This document shows positions 28,326 through 41,894 of a stretch of 64,000 nt of DNA, in pieces (the stretch's first letter is position 1; the number at the start of each line of letters is the position of its first letter). Source of the stretch: Sulfuricaulis limicola (GTDB lineage Bacteria > Pseudomonadota > Gammaproteobacteria > Acidiferrobacterales > Sulfurifustaceae); NCBI RefSeq assembly GCF_002355735.1, contig NZ_AP014879.1, forward strand, positions 682,001 to 746,000, given 5' to 3'. The notes beneath the pieces were generated by a model. It made no database searches and was not told where the DNA came from. It saw nothing but the letters and a program-made list of their open reading frames with translations. Position numbers and translations under genes: made by a program.

Positions 28326-29835
28326 TATTTTTTCGCTGCTGCCGGCGTGGGCCGATGCGGCCGCGTGCGTCGCCGGCGCGCTGCTGCCGCTGGCGTTTTC
28401 TCCCTTCGACCTGTTTCCGCTCGCAGTCCTGTCCCCGGCTGTGCTGTTTTTTCTGTGGCAGGAGCTGTCGCCGGGCCGCGCGGCGTGGCGCGGTTTTGTT
28501 TTCGGTCTTGGCATGTTCGGCGTCGGCGTGTCCTGGGTCTTCGTCAGCCTGCACCATTACGGCAACATGCCGGTGCCACTGGCCGGATTCGCCGTCTTCC
28601 TGTTTGTGGCGGGACTGTCGCTTTATCCCGCGTTGCTCGGATGGCTGCAGGCGCGTTTTTTTCCGCAAACCGGCGCGTGGCATGCGGCCGTCGTGCTGCC
28701 CGCGTTATGGGTGTTGTTCGAATGGACACGCGGCTGGTTCCTGACCGGGTTTCCCTGGCTGAACCTCGGCTACAGCCAGGTGGCGAGCCCACTGGCCGGT
28801 TACAGCGCGTGGCTGGGGGTGTATGGCGTGAGTTTCTTCTGCGCGTTCAGCGCCGGCCTGCTGGCAGCAGGCACACACGCGCCGGAAAAATTTCTCCGCC
28901 AGTTCCTGCCGCTGCTGATCGCGGTCTGGGTTGCCGGCTGGTTCGCGGGCAGATTCGAGTGGGTGCGGCCGGTGAGCAGCCCGTTGCAGGTGACGCTGAT
29001 CCAGGGCAATGTCCCGCTCGACAGCAAATGGCAGTCAGGCAGTCGCCGCGCGATCGTGGAGCGTTATTCCACGTTGACCACGGAGGCGCCGTGGTCGGAC
29101 CTGATCGTCTGGCCGGAGTCCGCGATTCCGGCGACGCTGGATGAAATCGATCCGGACCTCATCACCAACCTGCGACGCATGAGCCGCAACGCCAGCGTGG
29201 ATTTCCTGATCGGCGTGGTGGAGCGCGATGGTGACGGGCATTACTACAACAGCGTCCTCAGTATCGGTCCGAATCCGGGCATATACCGCAAGCAACATCT
29301 GGTTCCTTTCGGCGAGTATCCGCCGCTCGACCCGTTGTTCCGCTGGTTGATGCGGAGCCTGCAAATACCCATGTCGGATTTCAGCGCCGGGGCGCCGGAT
29401 CAGCCGCCGCTCAGCGCGGCCGGACAGAAAATCGGCGTGTCCGTGTGTTACGAGGACGCTTTCGGCGAGGAAGTGATTCGCGCGTTGCCGCAGGCGTCAT
29501 TGCTGGTGAACGTCAGCGAGGATGCGTGGTTCGGCGATTCGCTGGCGCCGCACCAGCGGCTCCAGATGGCGCGCATGCGCGCGCTCGAAACCGGCCGGCC
29601 GATGCTGCGCGCGGCCAATACCGGGCCGTCCGTCGCGATCGACCACCATGGCCGGGTCCTGGCGCGTTCGCCGCAGTTCCGGACCTATTCCCTGACCGCC
29701 ACGGTGCAGCCCATGCAGGGGGAGACGCCCTATGTGCGATGGGGGAATCGGCCGGTCGTGCTGGCGCTGGCCCTCGTGGTGATCCTGGGCGTGCTGGCGC
29801 CGCGACTTCGTAAACGTCCGGCCGGCAGGCACTGA
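28291..29835 (+). CDS. lnt: Apolipoprotein N-acyltransferase Lnt
   Basis: Lnt adds the third acyl chain to the N-terminal cysteine of lipoproteins before Lol sorting. The 514-residue protein has about seven membrane helices (residues 20-225) and a periplasmic nitrilase domain whose catalytic Glu-Lys-Cys triad is visible in WPESAIP, YRKQHLVPFGEY and SVCYEDAFGE. The best start is TTG 28291, which overlaps corC by 35 bp; no ATG or GTG fits. Confidence 0.94.
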   Translation: MNNQAGKKTRSNIFSLLPAWADAAACVAGALLPLAFSPFDLFPLAVLSPAVLFFLWQELSPGRAAWRGFVFGLGMFGVGVSWVFVSLHHYGNMPVPLAGFAVFLFVAGLSLYPALLGWLQARFFPQTGAWHAAVVLPALWVLFEWTRGWFLTGFPWLNLGYSQVASPLAGYSAWLGVYGVSFFCAFSAGLLAAGTHAPEKFLRQFLPLLIAVWVAGWFAGRFEWVRPVSSPLQVTLIQGNVPLDSKWQSGSRRAIVERYSTLTTEAPWSDLIVWPESAIPATLDEIDPDLITNLRRMSRNASVDFLIGVVERDGDGHYYNSVLSIGPNPGIYRKQHLVPFGEYPPLDPLFRWLMRSLQIPMSDFSAGAPDQPPLSAAGQKIGVSVCYEDAFGEEVIRALPQASLLVNVSEDAWFGDSLAPHQRLQMARMRALETGRPMLRAANTGPSVAIDHHGRVLARSPQFRTYSLTATVQPMQGETPYVRWGNRPVVLALALVVILGVLAPRLRKRPAGRH

Positions 29836-29954
29836 TTGCCCGCCCGGTTTTGCCACTATCCGTGCACGGGCATGGTTCTTGCTCACCTTCCTGGTTGACC
29901 TATTCTTATAAGGTTAATAACCGGCGCCAATAACAGGATCCCGGCCGAGCGCAC

Positions 29955-32576
29955 ATGGCAACCACAGAGCAGGACTTGCATACGGTAAAGCCGGATCTCT
30001 GGCGCAGCATTGGCGGACCTTTGCTCGCCATTTTTTCGATTTTCATTCTCGAGATTCTGGCGCGCACCGGGTACAGGATCCCCAACCCGCCCGCCATTCT
30101 TCTGATCGTTGTAGCGTTCGCTGCTTTTCGCGGCGGAATACGCTCCGGCTTGATCAGTGCCGTCCTGTCATGGCTTTACTTCGCGCATTATTTCTCGATT
30201 CCCGGCCAGCCCTTTCAATACACCGGCGAGAATTTTGTGCGCGTCATGATGTGGGCGGTGACCACGCCGGCGATGGCGCTGATGATTGGATTCCTGCGGC
30301 GTCGCACTGAGCGCGTATATGAGCTGTCGTCCGCGAACGTCGCGCTCGAGACGCAGATCGCCGAGCGCAAGCGCGCGGAACAGGAGGTGCGCCTGTTGCA
30401 GACCCTGACGCTCGCGGTCGGCGAAGCCGAGGATCTGCACACCACGCTCGAGGTGGTGTTGCGCAAAGTCTGCGAGTCCACCGGCTGGATGCTGGGACAG
30501 GCGTGGATGCCGAACGAGACCGGCCGTATCGAATGTGTTCCAGCGTGGCATGGAGAGGCGAAAGGCCTGGAGCGGTTTCGCAAGGCGAGTCTGGACATGA
30601 CGTTCTCGCCGGGCACCGGCCTGCCCGGCCGCGTGTGGGAATCGAAGCAACCGGTATGGATCAAGGACGTGAGCGTTGAGCAAAATTTTCCGCGCGCTGA
30701 CGTCGCCATCGAAGCCGGACTCAAGGCGGGTCTAGGCATACCGGTGACGGCGGGCAACGAGTTCATCGCGGTGCTCGAATTTTTCGTGAGCGAGCCGCGC
30801 AAGGAAGACGAGCATCTCATCGGTATCGTGTCCAGCGCCGCCACCCAGCTGGGCTCGATGATCCAGCGCAAGCGCGCGGAACAGGCCCTGCGCCGCAGCG
30901 AGAACCAGTTGCGCGCGATCATCGATGCCGAACCCGAGTGCGTCAAGGTCGTGAGGGCGGACGGCACCCTGGTGCAGATGAATGCCGCGGGGCTGGCCAT
31001 GATCGAGGCCAGCCGGCCGGAGCAGGTGATCGGCAAGCAGATCCTGCAATTGATGGCGCCGGAATATCGCGAGGCGTACCGGACGTTCATTGGCGATGTC
31101 CTGCGCGGCAACAAGGGCATCATGGAATTCGAGATCATCGGGCTCAAGGGCACCCATCGCTGGATGGAAACGCATGCCGTTCCCTTGCCCGGCGAACAGG
31201 GCGGTCAGCCGCTCGTGCTCAGCATCACGCGCGACATCACCGAACGCAAGCAGACCGAGCGGCGTCTCAAGCAGCTCGCACATTTCGACAGCCTGACCGA
31301 TCTGCCCAACCGCGTGCAGTTCATTGAGCGGCTGGAACAGGCCATGGCCGACGCGGACCGCCATGAGCGGCTGCTGGGCGTGGTCTTTCTCGATCTCGAC
31401 CGGTTCAAGTACATCAATGACAGCCTCGGCCACGGGAAGGGAGACATCCTGCTGCGCGAAGTCGCTATGCGCCTGAGCGGCGTGGTACGCCGGGGCGACA
31501 CCGTCGCGCGCCTGAGCGGCGACGAATTCGCGCTGGTGCTGGCGGACATGGGCCACGTGGATGATGCCATTCACGTGGCGCAGAAAATCCTGGAAGTCTT
31601 CCACCAGCCCTTCCGCGTCGCCGGGCACGATTTGTTTGTTACCGCCAGCCTGGGCATCACGCTATATCCCTTCGATGACCGCGGCGCCGACGACCTGTTG
31701 CGCAATGCCGACGTGGCCATGTACCGCGCCAAGGAATCCGGCAAGAACAACTACCAGTTCTACGTGGCGGAAATGACCACCCTCGTGTCCGAGCGGCTGG
31801 CGCTCGAAAACGACCTGCGATCCGCGCTCGAACGCGGCGAATTTTCGCTGAATTACCAGCCCATTGCCGATTGTCGTTCGGGAGCGATTGTCGGCATGGA
31901 GGCGCTGCTGCGCTGGAAACACCCCGAGCGCGGCATGATTTCACCGGCGCTGTTTATTCCGCTGGCCGAGGAGACCGGATACATCATTCCCATCGGCGAA
32001 TGGGTCCTGCGCACGGCCTGCGAGCAATGCCGGGGCTGGCAGAAAGCAGGCTTTCCATCGCTCTACGTGGCGGTGAATCTTTCCTCGCGGCAGTTTCACC
32101 AGAAGGATCTGACGGCGTCCATTCATCGTATCCTGCAGGAAACCGGCCTCGACCCCACCCGCCTGGGGCTGGAGATCACCGAGGGCCTGATCATGCAGCA
32201 GGCCGAGGCCTCCGTGAATACCCTGCGCGAACTCAAGGCCATGGGTATCCGGATTTCCATCGATGATTTCGGCACCGGCTACTCCAGTCTCAGTTATCTC
32301 AAGCGTTTTCCGATCGACGTGCTGAAAATCGACCAGTCGTTCGTGCGCGATATCCCGAAGGACGAAGACGACGCCGCCATCGCCAGCACCATCATCACCA
32401 TGGCCCATAGCCTCGGGCTGAAGGTCGTGGCCGAGGGCGTCGAAACCCTCGAGCAACTGAATTTCATGCGCGAACACCACTGCGATACGATGCAGGGATA
32501 CTACCTCAGCAAGCCCCTTCCGCCGGATCAATTCACGGCGCTACTGAAAAACGGAACCCGTCTCGACGTTGCCTGA
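29955..32576 (+). CDS. Membrane GAF-PAS-GGDEF-EAL cyclic-di-GMP protein
   Basis: This 873-residue signalling protein begins with four hydrophobic segments (about 15-112) similar to the DUF4118/KdpD sensor membrane module. A GAF domain (about 150-290), a PAS domain (about 298-425), a GGDEF domain (about 430-600) and an EAL domain (about 605-868) follow. The cyclase signature reads SGDEF instead of GGDEF, with an RxxD inhibitory site (RRGD) five residues upstream. The EAL domain keeps all catalytic positions: EALLRW, NLSSRQF, EITE, DDFGTGYSSL, LKIDQSF, VAEGVET and MQGYYLSKP. It is therefore probably an active phosphodiesterase with an uncertain cyclase. It stands alone. Confidence 0.93.
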   Translation: MATTEQDLHTVKPDLWRSIGGPLLAIFSIFILEILARTGYRIPNPPAILLIVVAFAAFRGGIRSGLISAVLSWLYFAHYFSIPGQPFQYTGENFVRVMMWAVTTPAMALMIGFLRRRTERVYELSSANVALETQIAERKRAEQEVRLLQTLTLAVGEAEDLHTTLEVVLRKVCESTGWMLGQAWMPNETGRIECVPAWHGEAKGLERFRKASLDMTFSPGTGLPGRVWESKQPVWIKDVSVEQNFPRADVAIEAGLKAGLGIPVTAGNEFIAVLEFFVSEPRKEDEHLIGIVSSAATQLGSMIQRKRAEQALRRSENQLRAIIDAEPECVKVVRADGTLVQMNAAGLAMIEASRPEQVIGKQILQLMAPEYREAYRTFIGDVLRGNKGIMEFEIIGLKGTHRWMETHAVPLPGEQGGQPLVLSITRDITERKQTERRLKQLAHFDSLTDLPNRVQFIERLEQAMADADRHERLLGVVFLDLDRFKYINDSLGHGKGDILLREVAMRLSGVVRRGDTVARLSGDEFALVLADMGHVDDAIHVAQKILEVFHQPFRVAGHDLFVTASLGITLYPFDDRGADDLLRNADVAMYRAKESGKNNYQFYVAEMTTLVSERLALENDLRSALERGEFSLNYQPIADCRSGAIVGMEALLRWKHPERGMISPALFIPLAEETGYIIPIGEWVLRTACEQCRGWQKAGFPSLYVAVNLSSRQFHQKDLTASIHRILQETGLDPTRLGLEITEGLIMQQAEASVNTLRELKAMGIRISIDDFGTGYSSLSYLKRFPIDVLKIDQSFVRDIPKDEDDAAIASTIITMAHSLGLKVVAEGVETLEQLNFMREHHCDTMQGYYLSKPLPPDQFTALLKNGTRLDVA

Positions 32577-32710
32577 TCGCGCCCACGGTGTTTCGAGCGA
32601 CGTGCATATTCTGTCCGGTAAATCCCCCTGCTGCATCAGATTGACTTCAGTTGCCCTGGCGATTACCCCCCGCGAAATGATGTAAATGCGGCTCCGGTCG
32701 CTCGTCTTGC

Positions 32711-32719
32711 TGGTATAAT
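32711..32719 (+). promoter_or_regulatory. Extended -10 promoter before the OmpH/Skp gene
   Basis: TGGTATAAT is a perfect extended -10 box (TGnTATAAT), 51 bp upstream of the ATG at 32770. I see no good -35, which is usual for extended -10 promoters. Confidence 0.6.
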
Positions 32720-32769
32720 AAGTTTGCCCCGCTTCTGGTGGGTTCCATCATTTTTCCAGGGATTGAGAT

Positions 32770-33285
32770 ATGAAAAAGTTTCTTCTTTTGCTGCCGTTGA
32801 TCATGTTGTTGAACCATGTAGCCATGGCCGCCGACCAACCGGCCATCGGCTACGTCGATATGCGCAAAGTGCTGCTGGAAAGCAAGCTTGGCAAGAAAAA
32901 CAGGGCTGAGTTCGAGAAAATAATCAAGGAAAAGGAAAGCGTCCTCGGCAAGGAGGAGGAAAAACTCAAGGCCATGCAGGAGTCCTTTCAGAAGGACCAG
33001 CTGATGATGACGGACGAGCAGAAAAAGTCCAAACAAAAGGCCTTCCAGGAAAAGGCCGAGGCCTACCAGAAGATGATGCGGGACGCCAAGCAGGAAGTGA
33101 GCAAGAAAGACAATGAATACACCGCCAGGGCCCTGACCGAGATACGGGCCATCGTCGCGGACCTGGCGAAGGAAATGAAACTGAGCCTGGTGCTGGAGGC
33201 GTCCGAATCCGGCCTGTTGTACGCCGAGCAAAGCATGGACCTGACGCCGAAGGTGATGGAGAAGTACGACGCGAAGGGGAAGTAG
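32770..33285 (+). CDS. OmpH/Skp family periplasmic chaperone-like protein
   Basis: Skp/OmpH proteins are trimeric periplasmic holdases for outer-membrane proteins. This 171-residue protein has a cleavable signal peptide (MKKFLLLLPLIMLLNHVAMA, cut before ADQ), GYVDMRKVLLESKLGKKNRA and a long Lys/Glu-rich coiled-coil tentacle at about 45-135. The classical skp lies next to bamA and lpxD; this copy is isolated, so it may be a paralogue with a different client range. The start has GGGATTGAG upstream. Confidence 0.85.
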   Translation: MKKFLLLLPLIMLLNHVAMAADQPAIGYVDMRKVLLESKLGKKNRAEFEKIIKEKESVLGKEEEKLKAMQESFQKDQLMMTDEQKKSKQKAFQEKAEAYQKMMRDAKQEVSKKDNEYTARALTEIRAIVADLAKEMKLSLVLEASESGLLYAEQSMDLTPKVMEKYDAKGK

Positions 33286-33321
33286 TTCTTTCTTTGTCGT
33301 TCCCGCGAAACTCTCTTTTTC

Positions 33322-37206
<3,885 letters not shown>

Positions 37207-37223
<17 letters not shown>

Positions 37224-38232
37224 TCAACTGGCCAATCACCTCAAGCGCGGGCTGGCGCCAGTCTATTTCGTGTACGGCGAGGAAGTGCTGCTGGTCGAGG
37301 AAAGCTGCCAGGCCGTTCGCGAAGCGGCGCAGGCCAACGGCTACCTCGATCGCCAGTCGTTGACGGTGGAGAGCGGGTTCGACTGGAACGGGTTGTTCGC
37401 CTCGGCACAGTCGATGTCGCTTTTCGCCGAGCGGCGTCTTATCGAATTGCGCCTGCCGACCGGAAAACCCGGCGAGACCGGCGCGAAAATTCTGATCGAA
37501 ATCGCGGCACAACCTCCGGCGGATACCGTGCTGCTGGTGAGTTGCGGCAAGCTCGACAAGGCGGCGCGCGAAACCAAATGGGCCAAGGCCCTGGAAGGCG
37601 CGGGCGTGGTGGTCGTGGCCTGGCCGCTGGAAGCGGCGCAATGGCCGGCCTGGATCAGGCGTCGCATGGAGGCGAAGGGGCTGAAGCCGGGCCCGGGCGT
37701 GGTGGACCTGCTGGCGCATCTCATGGAAGGCAACCTGCTCGCCTGCGCGCAGGAAATCGACAAATTTTCCCTGCGTTTTGGCGGCGGCGAAGTGGGTCTG
37801 GATGACATCGAGGATAATCTCGGCGACAATGCCCGCTACAATGTTTTTGCGCTGGCGGACGCCAGCCTGCGCGGTGAACCGGCGACGGTCGAGCGGATTC
37901 TCACCAACCTGCGTGGCGAAGGCGTCGAGCCCATACTGATTTTGTGGGCGCTGGCGCGTGAAGCGCGCGAACTGGCGCAGATGGCGAGCCTGGTCGCCTC
38001 GGGCCAGCCGGTGATGCGGGTTCTCGATACGCGGCGGGTATGGGCCAAACGCAAGCCGCTGGTCAGCGCCGCGCTCAAGCGGCTGTCGCCGGAGGCGGCG
38101 CAGGACCTGTTGCGGCGCGCCGCCCGGACCGACCGCATTCTGAAGGGCCGGGGAACCGGCGATGTGTGGCAGGAGTTGCAGTGTCTGGCGCTCAGCATGA
38201 GCGGCCTCAAGCCCGCCACATGTCATATATAG
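37207..38232 (+). CDS. holA: DNA polymerase III delta subunit HolA
   Basis: HolA is the clamp-loader subunit that opens the beta clamp. The 341-residue protein begins MQINTDQLANHLKRGLAPVYFVYGEEVLLVEE, has the AAA-like fold and the C-terminal helical collar. The ATG at 37207 lies inside the lptE end (17 bp overlap), as in E. coli. proA begins 29 bp after the stop. Confidence 0.94.
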
Positions 38233-38261
38233 ATGGTGAGTACGACAAATAGCAGAGATTC

Positions 38262-39548
38262 ATGAAAACAGCCTCGAAACCAGCCGCCGACGCCGATATC
38301 CAGCGCTACATGCAGGAAGTCGGGCAACGCGCCCGCGCCGCCGCGCGCGTCATGGCGCGCGCCGAGACCGCGGCCAAGGATGCCGCCTTGATGGCGATGG
38401 CCGCCGAGATCGAGCGTCAGCGAGACGCGCTGATCGCGGCCAACAGGAAGGATATCGACGCCGGCAAGGCCCAGGGCCTCGACTCCGCCATGCTCGACCG
38501 CCTCGAACTGAGCGCAGCGCGCATCCAGTCCATGGCCGAGGGCCTGCGCCAGATCGCGGCGCTCGCCGATCCGGTGGGTGAGATCACCGATCTGAATTAC
38601 CGCCCCTCCGGCATCCAGGTCGGGCGCATGCGCGTCCCACTCGGCGTGATCGGCATCATTTACGAATCGCGTCCGAACGTCACCGCCGACGCCGCCGGAC
38701 TGTGCCTGAAATCCGGCAATGCCTCGATCCTGCGCGGCGGCAGCGAGGCGATTCATTCGAACCGTGCCATTGCCGCCTGCATCCAGACCGGGCTCAAACA
38801 GGCCGGTCTGCCGGAAGACGCGGTGCAGGTGGTCGAGACCACCGACCGTGCCGCCGTGGGCGAGCTGATCCGCATGAAGGAATACGTGGACGTGATCGTG
38901 CCGCGCGGCGGCAAGTCACTCATCGAGCGCATCAGCGCCGAGGCCACGATTCCCATCATCAAGCACCTGCATGGCGTGTGTCACGTTTATATTGATGACA
39001 AGGCCGACCTGGACAAGGCAGTCAAGGTCGCATTCAACGCCAAGACTCAGCGCTACGGCACCTGCAACACCATGGAAACGCTGCTGGTCGCGCGCGACGT
39101 GGCGACGAAAGTCCTGCCGGTGCTGGGCAGGATGTACCAGGATCAGGGCGTGGAGCTGCGCGGCTGCGAGGCCACGCGCAAGATTCTTGCCGGCATCCAG
39201 GCCGCGACCGAGGAGGACTGGCATACGGAATACCTGGCGCCGATTCTTTCGATCCGTGTGGTGGAAAACGTGGACGCGGCCATGGACCATATCGCCAAAT
39301 ACGGCTCGGCCCATACTGATTCCATCGTGACCGAGGACATCACCCGTGCGCGCCGTTTCCTGCGCGAGGTGGATTCGAGCTCGGTCATGGTCAATGCCTC
39401 GACGCGCTTCGCCGATGGCTTCGAATATGGCCTCGGTGCCGAGATCGGTATTTCCACCGACAAGCTGCATGCGCGCGGTCCCGTCGGCCTCGAGGGGCTG
39501 ACGTCGGTGAAATTCGTCGTGCTCGGAGACGGGCACATCAGAAAATAG
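38262..39548 (+). CDS. proA: Gamma-glutamyl phosphate reductase
   Basis: ProA reduces gamma-glutamyl phosphate to glutamate-5-semialdehyde in proline synthesis. The 428-residue aldehyde-dehydrogenase-fold protein has [20 protein letters not shown], the NADP-binding region and the catalytic cysteine in [12 protein letters not shown]. Its insertion between holA and nadD matches the order in Pseudomonas-like gammaproteobacteria. Confidence 0.96.
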   Translation: MKTASKPAADADIQRYMQEVGQRARAAARVMARAETAAKDAALMAMAAEIERQRDALIAANRKDIDAGKAQGLDSAMLDRLELSAARIQSMAEGLRQIAALADPVGEITDLNYRPSGIQVGRMRVPLGVIGIIYESRPNVTADAAGLCLKSGNASILRGGSEAIHSNRAIAACIQTGLKQAGLPEDAVQVVETTDRAAVGELIRMKEYVDVIVPRGGKSLIERISAEATIPIIKHLHGVCHVYIDDKADLDKAVKVAFNAKTQRYGTCNTMETLLVARDVATKVLPVLGRMYQDQGVELRGCEATRKILAGIQAATEEDWHTEYLAPILSIRVVENVDAAMDHIAKYGSAHTDSIVTEDITRARRFLREVDSSSVMVNASTRFADGFEYGLGAEIGISTDKLHARGPVGLEGLTSVKFVVLGDGHIRK

Positions 39549-39633
39549 ACGGGATTTCAGGTCAACTTGATTCAAGATTTTTTCTTGCCGGTTTTAATCC
39601 TGCGAACTCCCGATTCTGTCCATTGTATTTTTT

Positions 39634-40281
39634 GTGAGTAAACCCCTCGGCATCCTTGGCGGCACGTTCGATCCCATTCATTACGGCCATCTGCGCCCCG
39701 CGCAGGAAGTGTTGCGCGCGCTCGATCTGGCGGAAGTGCGGGTCGTCCCGGCGGCGAATCCTCCGCACCGCCGCGCGCCGCTGGCCACGGCGGTACAGCG
39801 CCTGCGCATGGCCGAACTGGCGGTGGGCGAATTTCCCGGATTGCGCGTGGATGACCGCGAGATCAAACGCGGCGGGCCTTCGTATACCGTGCTGACGCTG
39901 GCATCCCTGCGCGAGGAACTCGGCGACCGTCCATTGTGCCTGTTACTGGGCCTGGATGCCTTCGAGGGCCTCGAAAGCTGGCACCAGTGGCAACGGCTGC
40001 CGGAACTGGCGCATATTGTCGTGATGACACGGCCGGGCTGGTCGTTGCCGGCCGCCGAGGACCTGCCGACATGGGCGCGCGGCCGTCTCGCGCCTGCCGC
40101 CGGCGATCTCGCCCTGGCCAGCGCGGGAAAGCTTTATTTTCAGACTGTGACGCCCCAGGATATTTCCGCGACGCGTATTCGCGAAGCCATTGCGCGCAGC
40201 GAACCGGTGGACGGGTTATTGCCGCCCGCCGTGCTCGGGTATCTGCGCGCCAACCGAATCTACCTCAATCGGGAAAACTGA
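39634..40281 (+). CDS. nadD: Nicotinate-nucleotide adenylyltransferase
   Basis: NadD makes nicotinic acid adenine dinucleotide in NAD synthesis. The 215-residue nucleotidyltransferase has GGTFDPIHYGHLRPAQE (HxGH-type motif) and ISATRIREAI. The start is GTG 39634. The stop TGA overlaps the rsfS ATG by one base. Confidence 0.95.
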   Translation: MSKPLGILGGTFDPIHYGHLRPAQEVLRALDLAEVRVVPAANPPHRRAPLATAVQRLRMAELAVGEFPGLRVDDREIKRGGPSYTVLTLASLREELGDRPLCLLLGLDAFEGLESWHQWQRLPELAHIVVMTRPGWSLPAAEDLPTWARGRLAPAAGDLALASAGKLYFQTVTPQDISATRIREAIARSEPVDGLLPPAVLGYLRANRIYLNREN

Positions 40282-40694
40282 TGCCCAAAGCCGCCTCCGC
40301 CAAAAAAACCCAAAGCTGGATTCAGCACGCACTGGAAGACGCCAAGGCACGCGATGTCACGGTGCTCGACGTGCGCAAGATCAGCGATTTCACCGACTAC
40401 ATGGTGATCGCCACCGGCACCTCGAACCGGCACGTGCAGTCCACGGCCGACAGGGTCGCGGAAGCGCTGCGTTCCCATGGCGTGCGCGCCGTGGGCGTCG
40501 AGGGCGGAAAGATCGGTGACTGGGTGCTGATCGACTTCGGCGACGTTATCGTGCATGTCATGCGCGAGGAGATACGTGATTTCTACAACCTCGAAAAACT
40601 CTGGTCCGACGCCAAGCGCGTTGAGGCAGGCGAAAACAGGAAGGCCGCCAAGACGCCAAGGACGCCAAGAAAAGCAAAAGCTGTGAAAAAATGA
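40281..40694 (+). CDS. rsfS: Ribosomal silencing factor RsfS
   Basis: RsfS binds L14 and blocks subunit joining in starvation. The 137-residue protein has the RsfS/Iojap core (ARDVTVLDVRKISDFTDYMV, TGTSNRHVQSTAD, DFGDVIVHVM, FYNLEKLWSDA). The last about 15 residues (KTPRTPRKAKAVKK) are Lys/Pro/Arg-rich and are encoded by the left arm of a CGCCAAG hairpin repeat, so the tail is probably not conserved. nadD-rsfS-rlmH is the normal order. Confidence 0.94.
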   Translation: MPKAASAKKTQSWIQHALEDAKARDVTVLDVRKISDFTDYMVIATGTSNRHVQSTADRVAEALRSHGVRAVGVEGGKIGDWVLIDFGDVIVHVMREEIRDFYNLEKLWSDAKRVEAGENRKAAKTPRTPRKAKAVKK

Positions 40695-40732
40695 ATTTCC
40701 GACTTTTTGGCGTCTTGGCGCCTTGGCGGTTC
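40641..40732. repeat. CGCCAAGACGCCAAG hairpin repeat spanning the rsfS end
   Basis: The left arm at 40641-40674 (GCCGCCAAGACGCCAAG, GACGCCAAG) and right arm at 40703-40732 (TTGGCGTCTTGGCG, CCTTGGCGG) are complementary. The left arm is inside the rsfS coding frame and the right arm is just before rlmH. Confidence 0.8.
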
Positions 40733-40742
40733 AAAGCTCAAT

Positions 40743-41210
40743 ATGCAAATCCACATCATCGCCATCGGTGACCGCATGCCCGAATGGGTTGAAACCGGAT
40801 ACCAGGAGTACGCCAAGCGCCTGCCGCGCGAGTGCCGCCTGGTGCTGCACGAGATCCCCGCCGGGCGGCGCACCAAGAGCGCCGATCTGCGGCGCCTCGT
40901 CGAACAGGAAGGCGCGCGCCAGCTGGCCGCCATTCCCGCCGGCGCGCATGTCGTGGCGCTCGACCTGTCAGGAAAACAGCTCGATACCGGGGCGTTGGCG
41001 GCGGATCTCAAGAAACGGTTGGGCGGTGGTGAGCACCTGGCCCTGCTGATCGGCGGTCCGGAAGGGCTGGCGCCGGCCTGTCTGGAACGCGCGAAAGAAC
41101 GCTGGGCATTGTCTAAACTTACCCTGGCGCACCCGGTGGTGCGCGTGGTCCTGGCCGAGCAGCTGTATCGGGCGTGGAGTATCATTAGCCAGCACCCGTA
41201 CCACCGGTAA
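40743..41210 (+). CDS. rlmH: 23S rRNA pseudouridine-1915 N3-methyltransferase RlmH
   Basis: RlmH is a SPOUT methyltransferase that modifies pseudouridine 1915 of 23S rRNA. The 155-residue protein starts MQIHIIAIGDRMPEWVETGY and has the knotted SAM site LLIGGPEGLAP and the conserved end RAWSIISQHPYHR. ATG 40743 matches the family start. Confidence 0.95.
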   Translation: MQIHIIAIGDRMPEWVETGYQEYAKRLPRECRLVLHEIPAGRRTKSADLRRLVEQEGARQLAAIPAGAHVVALDLSGKQLDTGALAADLKKRLGGGEHLALLIGGPEGLAPACLERAKERWALSKLTLAHPVVRVVLAEQLYRAWSIISQHPYHR

Positions 41211-41228
41211 GGAGGTAACGGGTTCAGC

Positions 41229-41306
41229 GTTTAGAGTACAAAGTACAAGGTACAGAGTTAAAAACCAGCGCGTTCAACCCTGCACCCTGTACTCTGAACT
41301 TTAAAC
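41229..41306. repeat. GTACAAAG-type hairpin repeat between rlmH and maf
   Basis: The left arm (GTTTAGAGTACAAAGTACAA then GGTACAGAGTT) at 41229-41259 pairs with the right arm GCACCCTGTACTCTGAAC plus TTTAAAC at 41282-41306. It is the same family as the copies at 36642 and 61982. The right arm runs up to the maf ribosome-binding region. Confidence 0.75.
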
Positions 41307-41315
41307 TTGCCATTT

Positions 41316-41894
41316 ATGATTTATCTCGCCTCTGCTTCGCCCCGCCGGCAGGAATTGCTGCGCCAGCTGGGCGTCGAGTTCGACGTCATGCCATCCAATA
41401 TCCACGAGGTTCGCGCGGCCGGTGAATCGCCGGCGCAATACGTGGCGCGCGTCGCCGGCGACAAGGCGCGCCGGGTAGCGCAGTGGGTCAGGGAGCGCGG
41501 GCTGCCGGCGCATCCGGTGCTGGGCGCGGACACGGAAGTGGTCATCGATGGGGAAATCCTGGGTAAACCGGAGAACGCGGCGCATGGCATGGACATGTTG
41601 CGTCGCCTGGCCGGGCGCACGCACGAGGTCCTGTCCGCCGTGTGCGTGTGGCATCGCGAAAAGGAATACACGGCACTGAGCACGAGTCGCGTGACGTTCC
41701 GTCCGCTAACGCCGGCGGAAATCGAGCAGTACTGGAAAACCGGCGAACCCCGGGACAAGGCCGGTGCCTACGCGATCCAGGGCCGCGCCGCGGCGTTTAT
41801 CGCGAAGCTGGAGGGCAGCTATTCCGGCGTTATGGGGCTGCCATTGTATGAATTGGATGAAATTTTGCGCAAGATTGGGACGGATGGTATATGA
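41316..41894 (+). CDS. maf: Maf-family nucleoside triphosphate pyrophosphatase (YhdE type)
   Basis: Maf enzymes hydrolyse non-canonical or excess dTTP/UTP to monophosphates. The 192-residue protein starts MIYLASASPRRQELLRQLG and has GADTEVVIDGEILGKP and GEPRDKAGAYAIQG. I chose ATG 41316; a TTG at 41307 is in frame. Its neighbour rng (RNase G) is the same as in E. coli yhdE-rng. The stop overlaps the rng ATG. Confidence 0.94.
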   Translation: MIYLASASPRRQELLRQLGVEFDVMPSNIHEVRAAGESPAQYVARVAGDKARRVAQWVRERGLPAHPVLGADTEVVIDGEILGKPENAAHGMDMLRRLAGRTHEVLSAVCVWHREKEYTALSTSRVTFRPLTPAEIEQYWKTGEPRDKAGAYAIQGRAAAFIAKLEGSYSGVMGLPLYELDEILRKIGTDGI

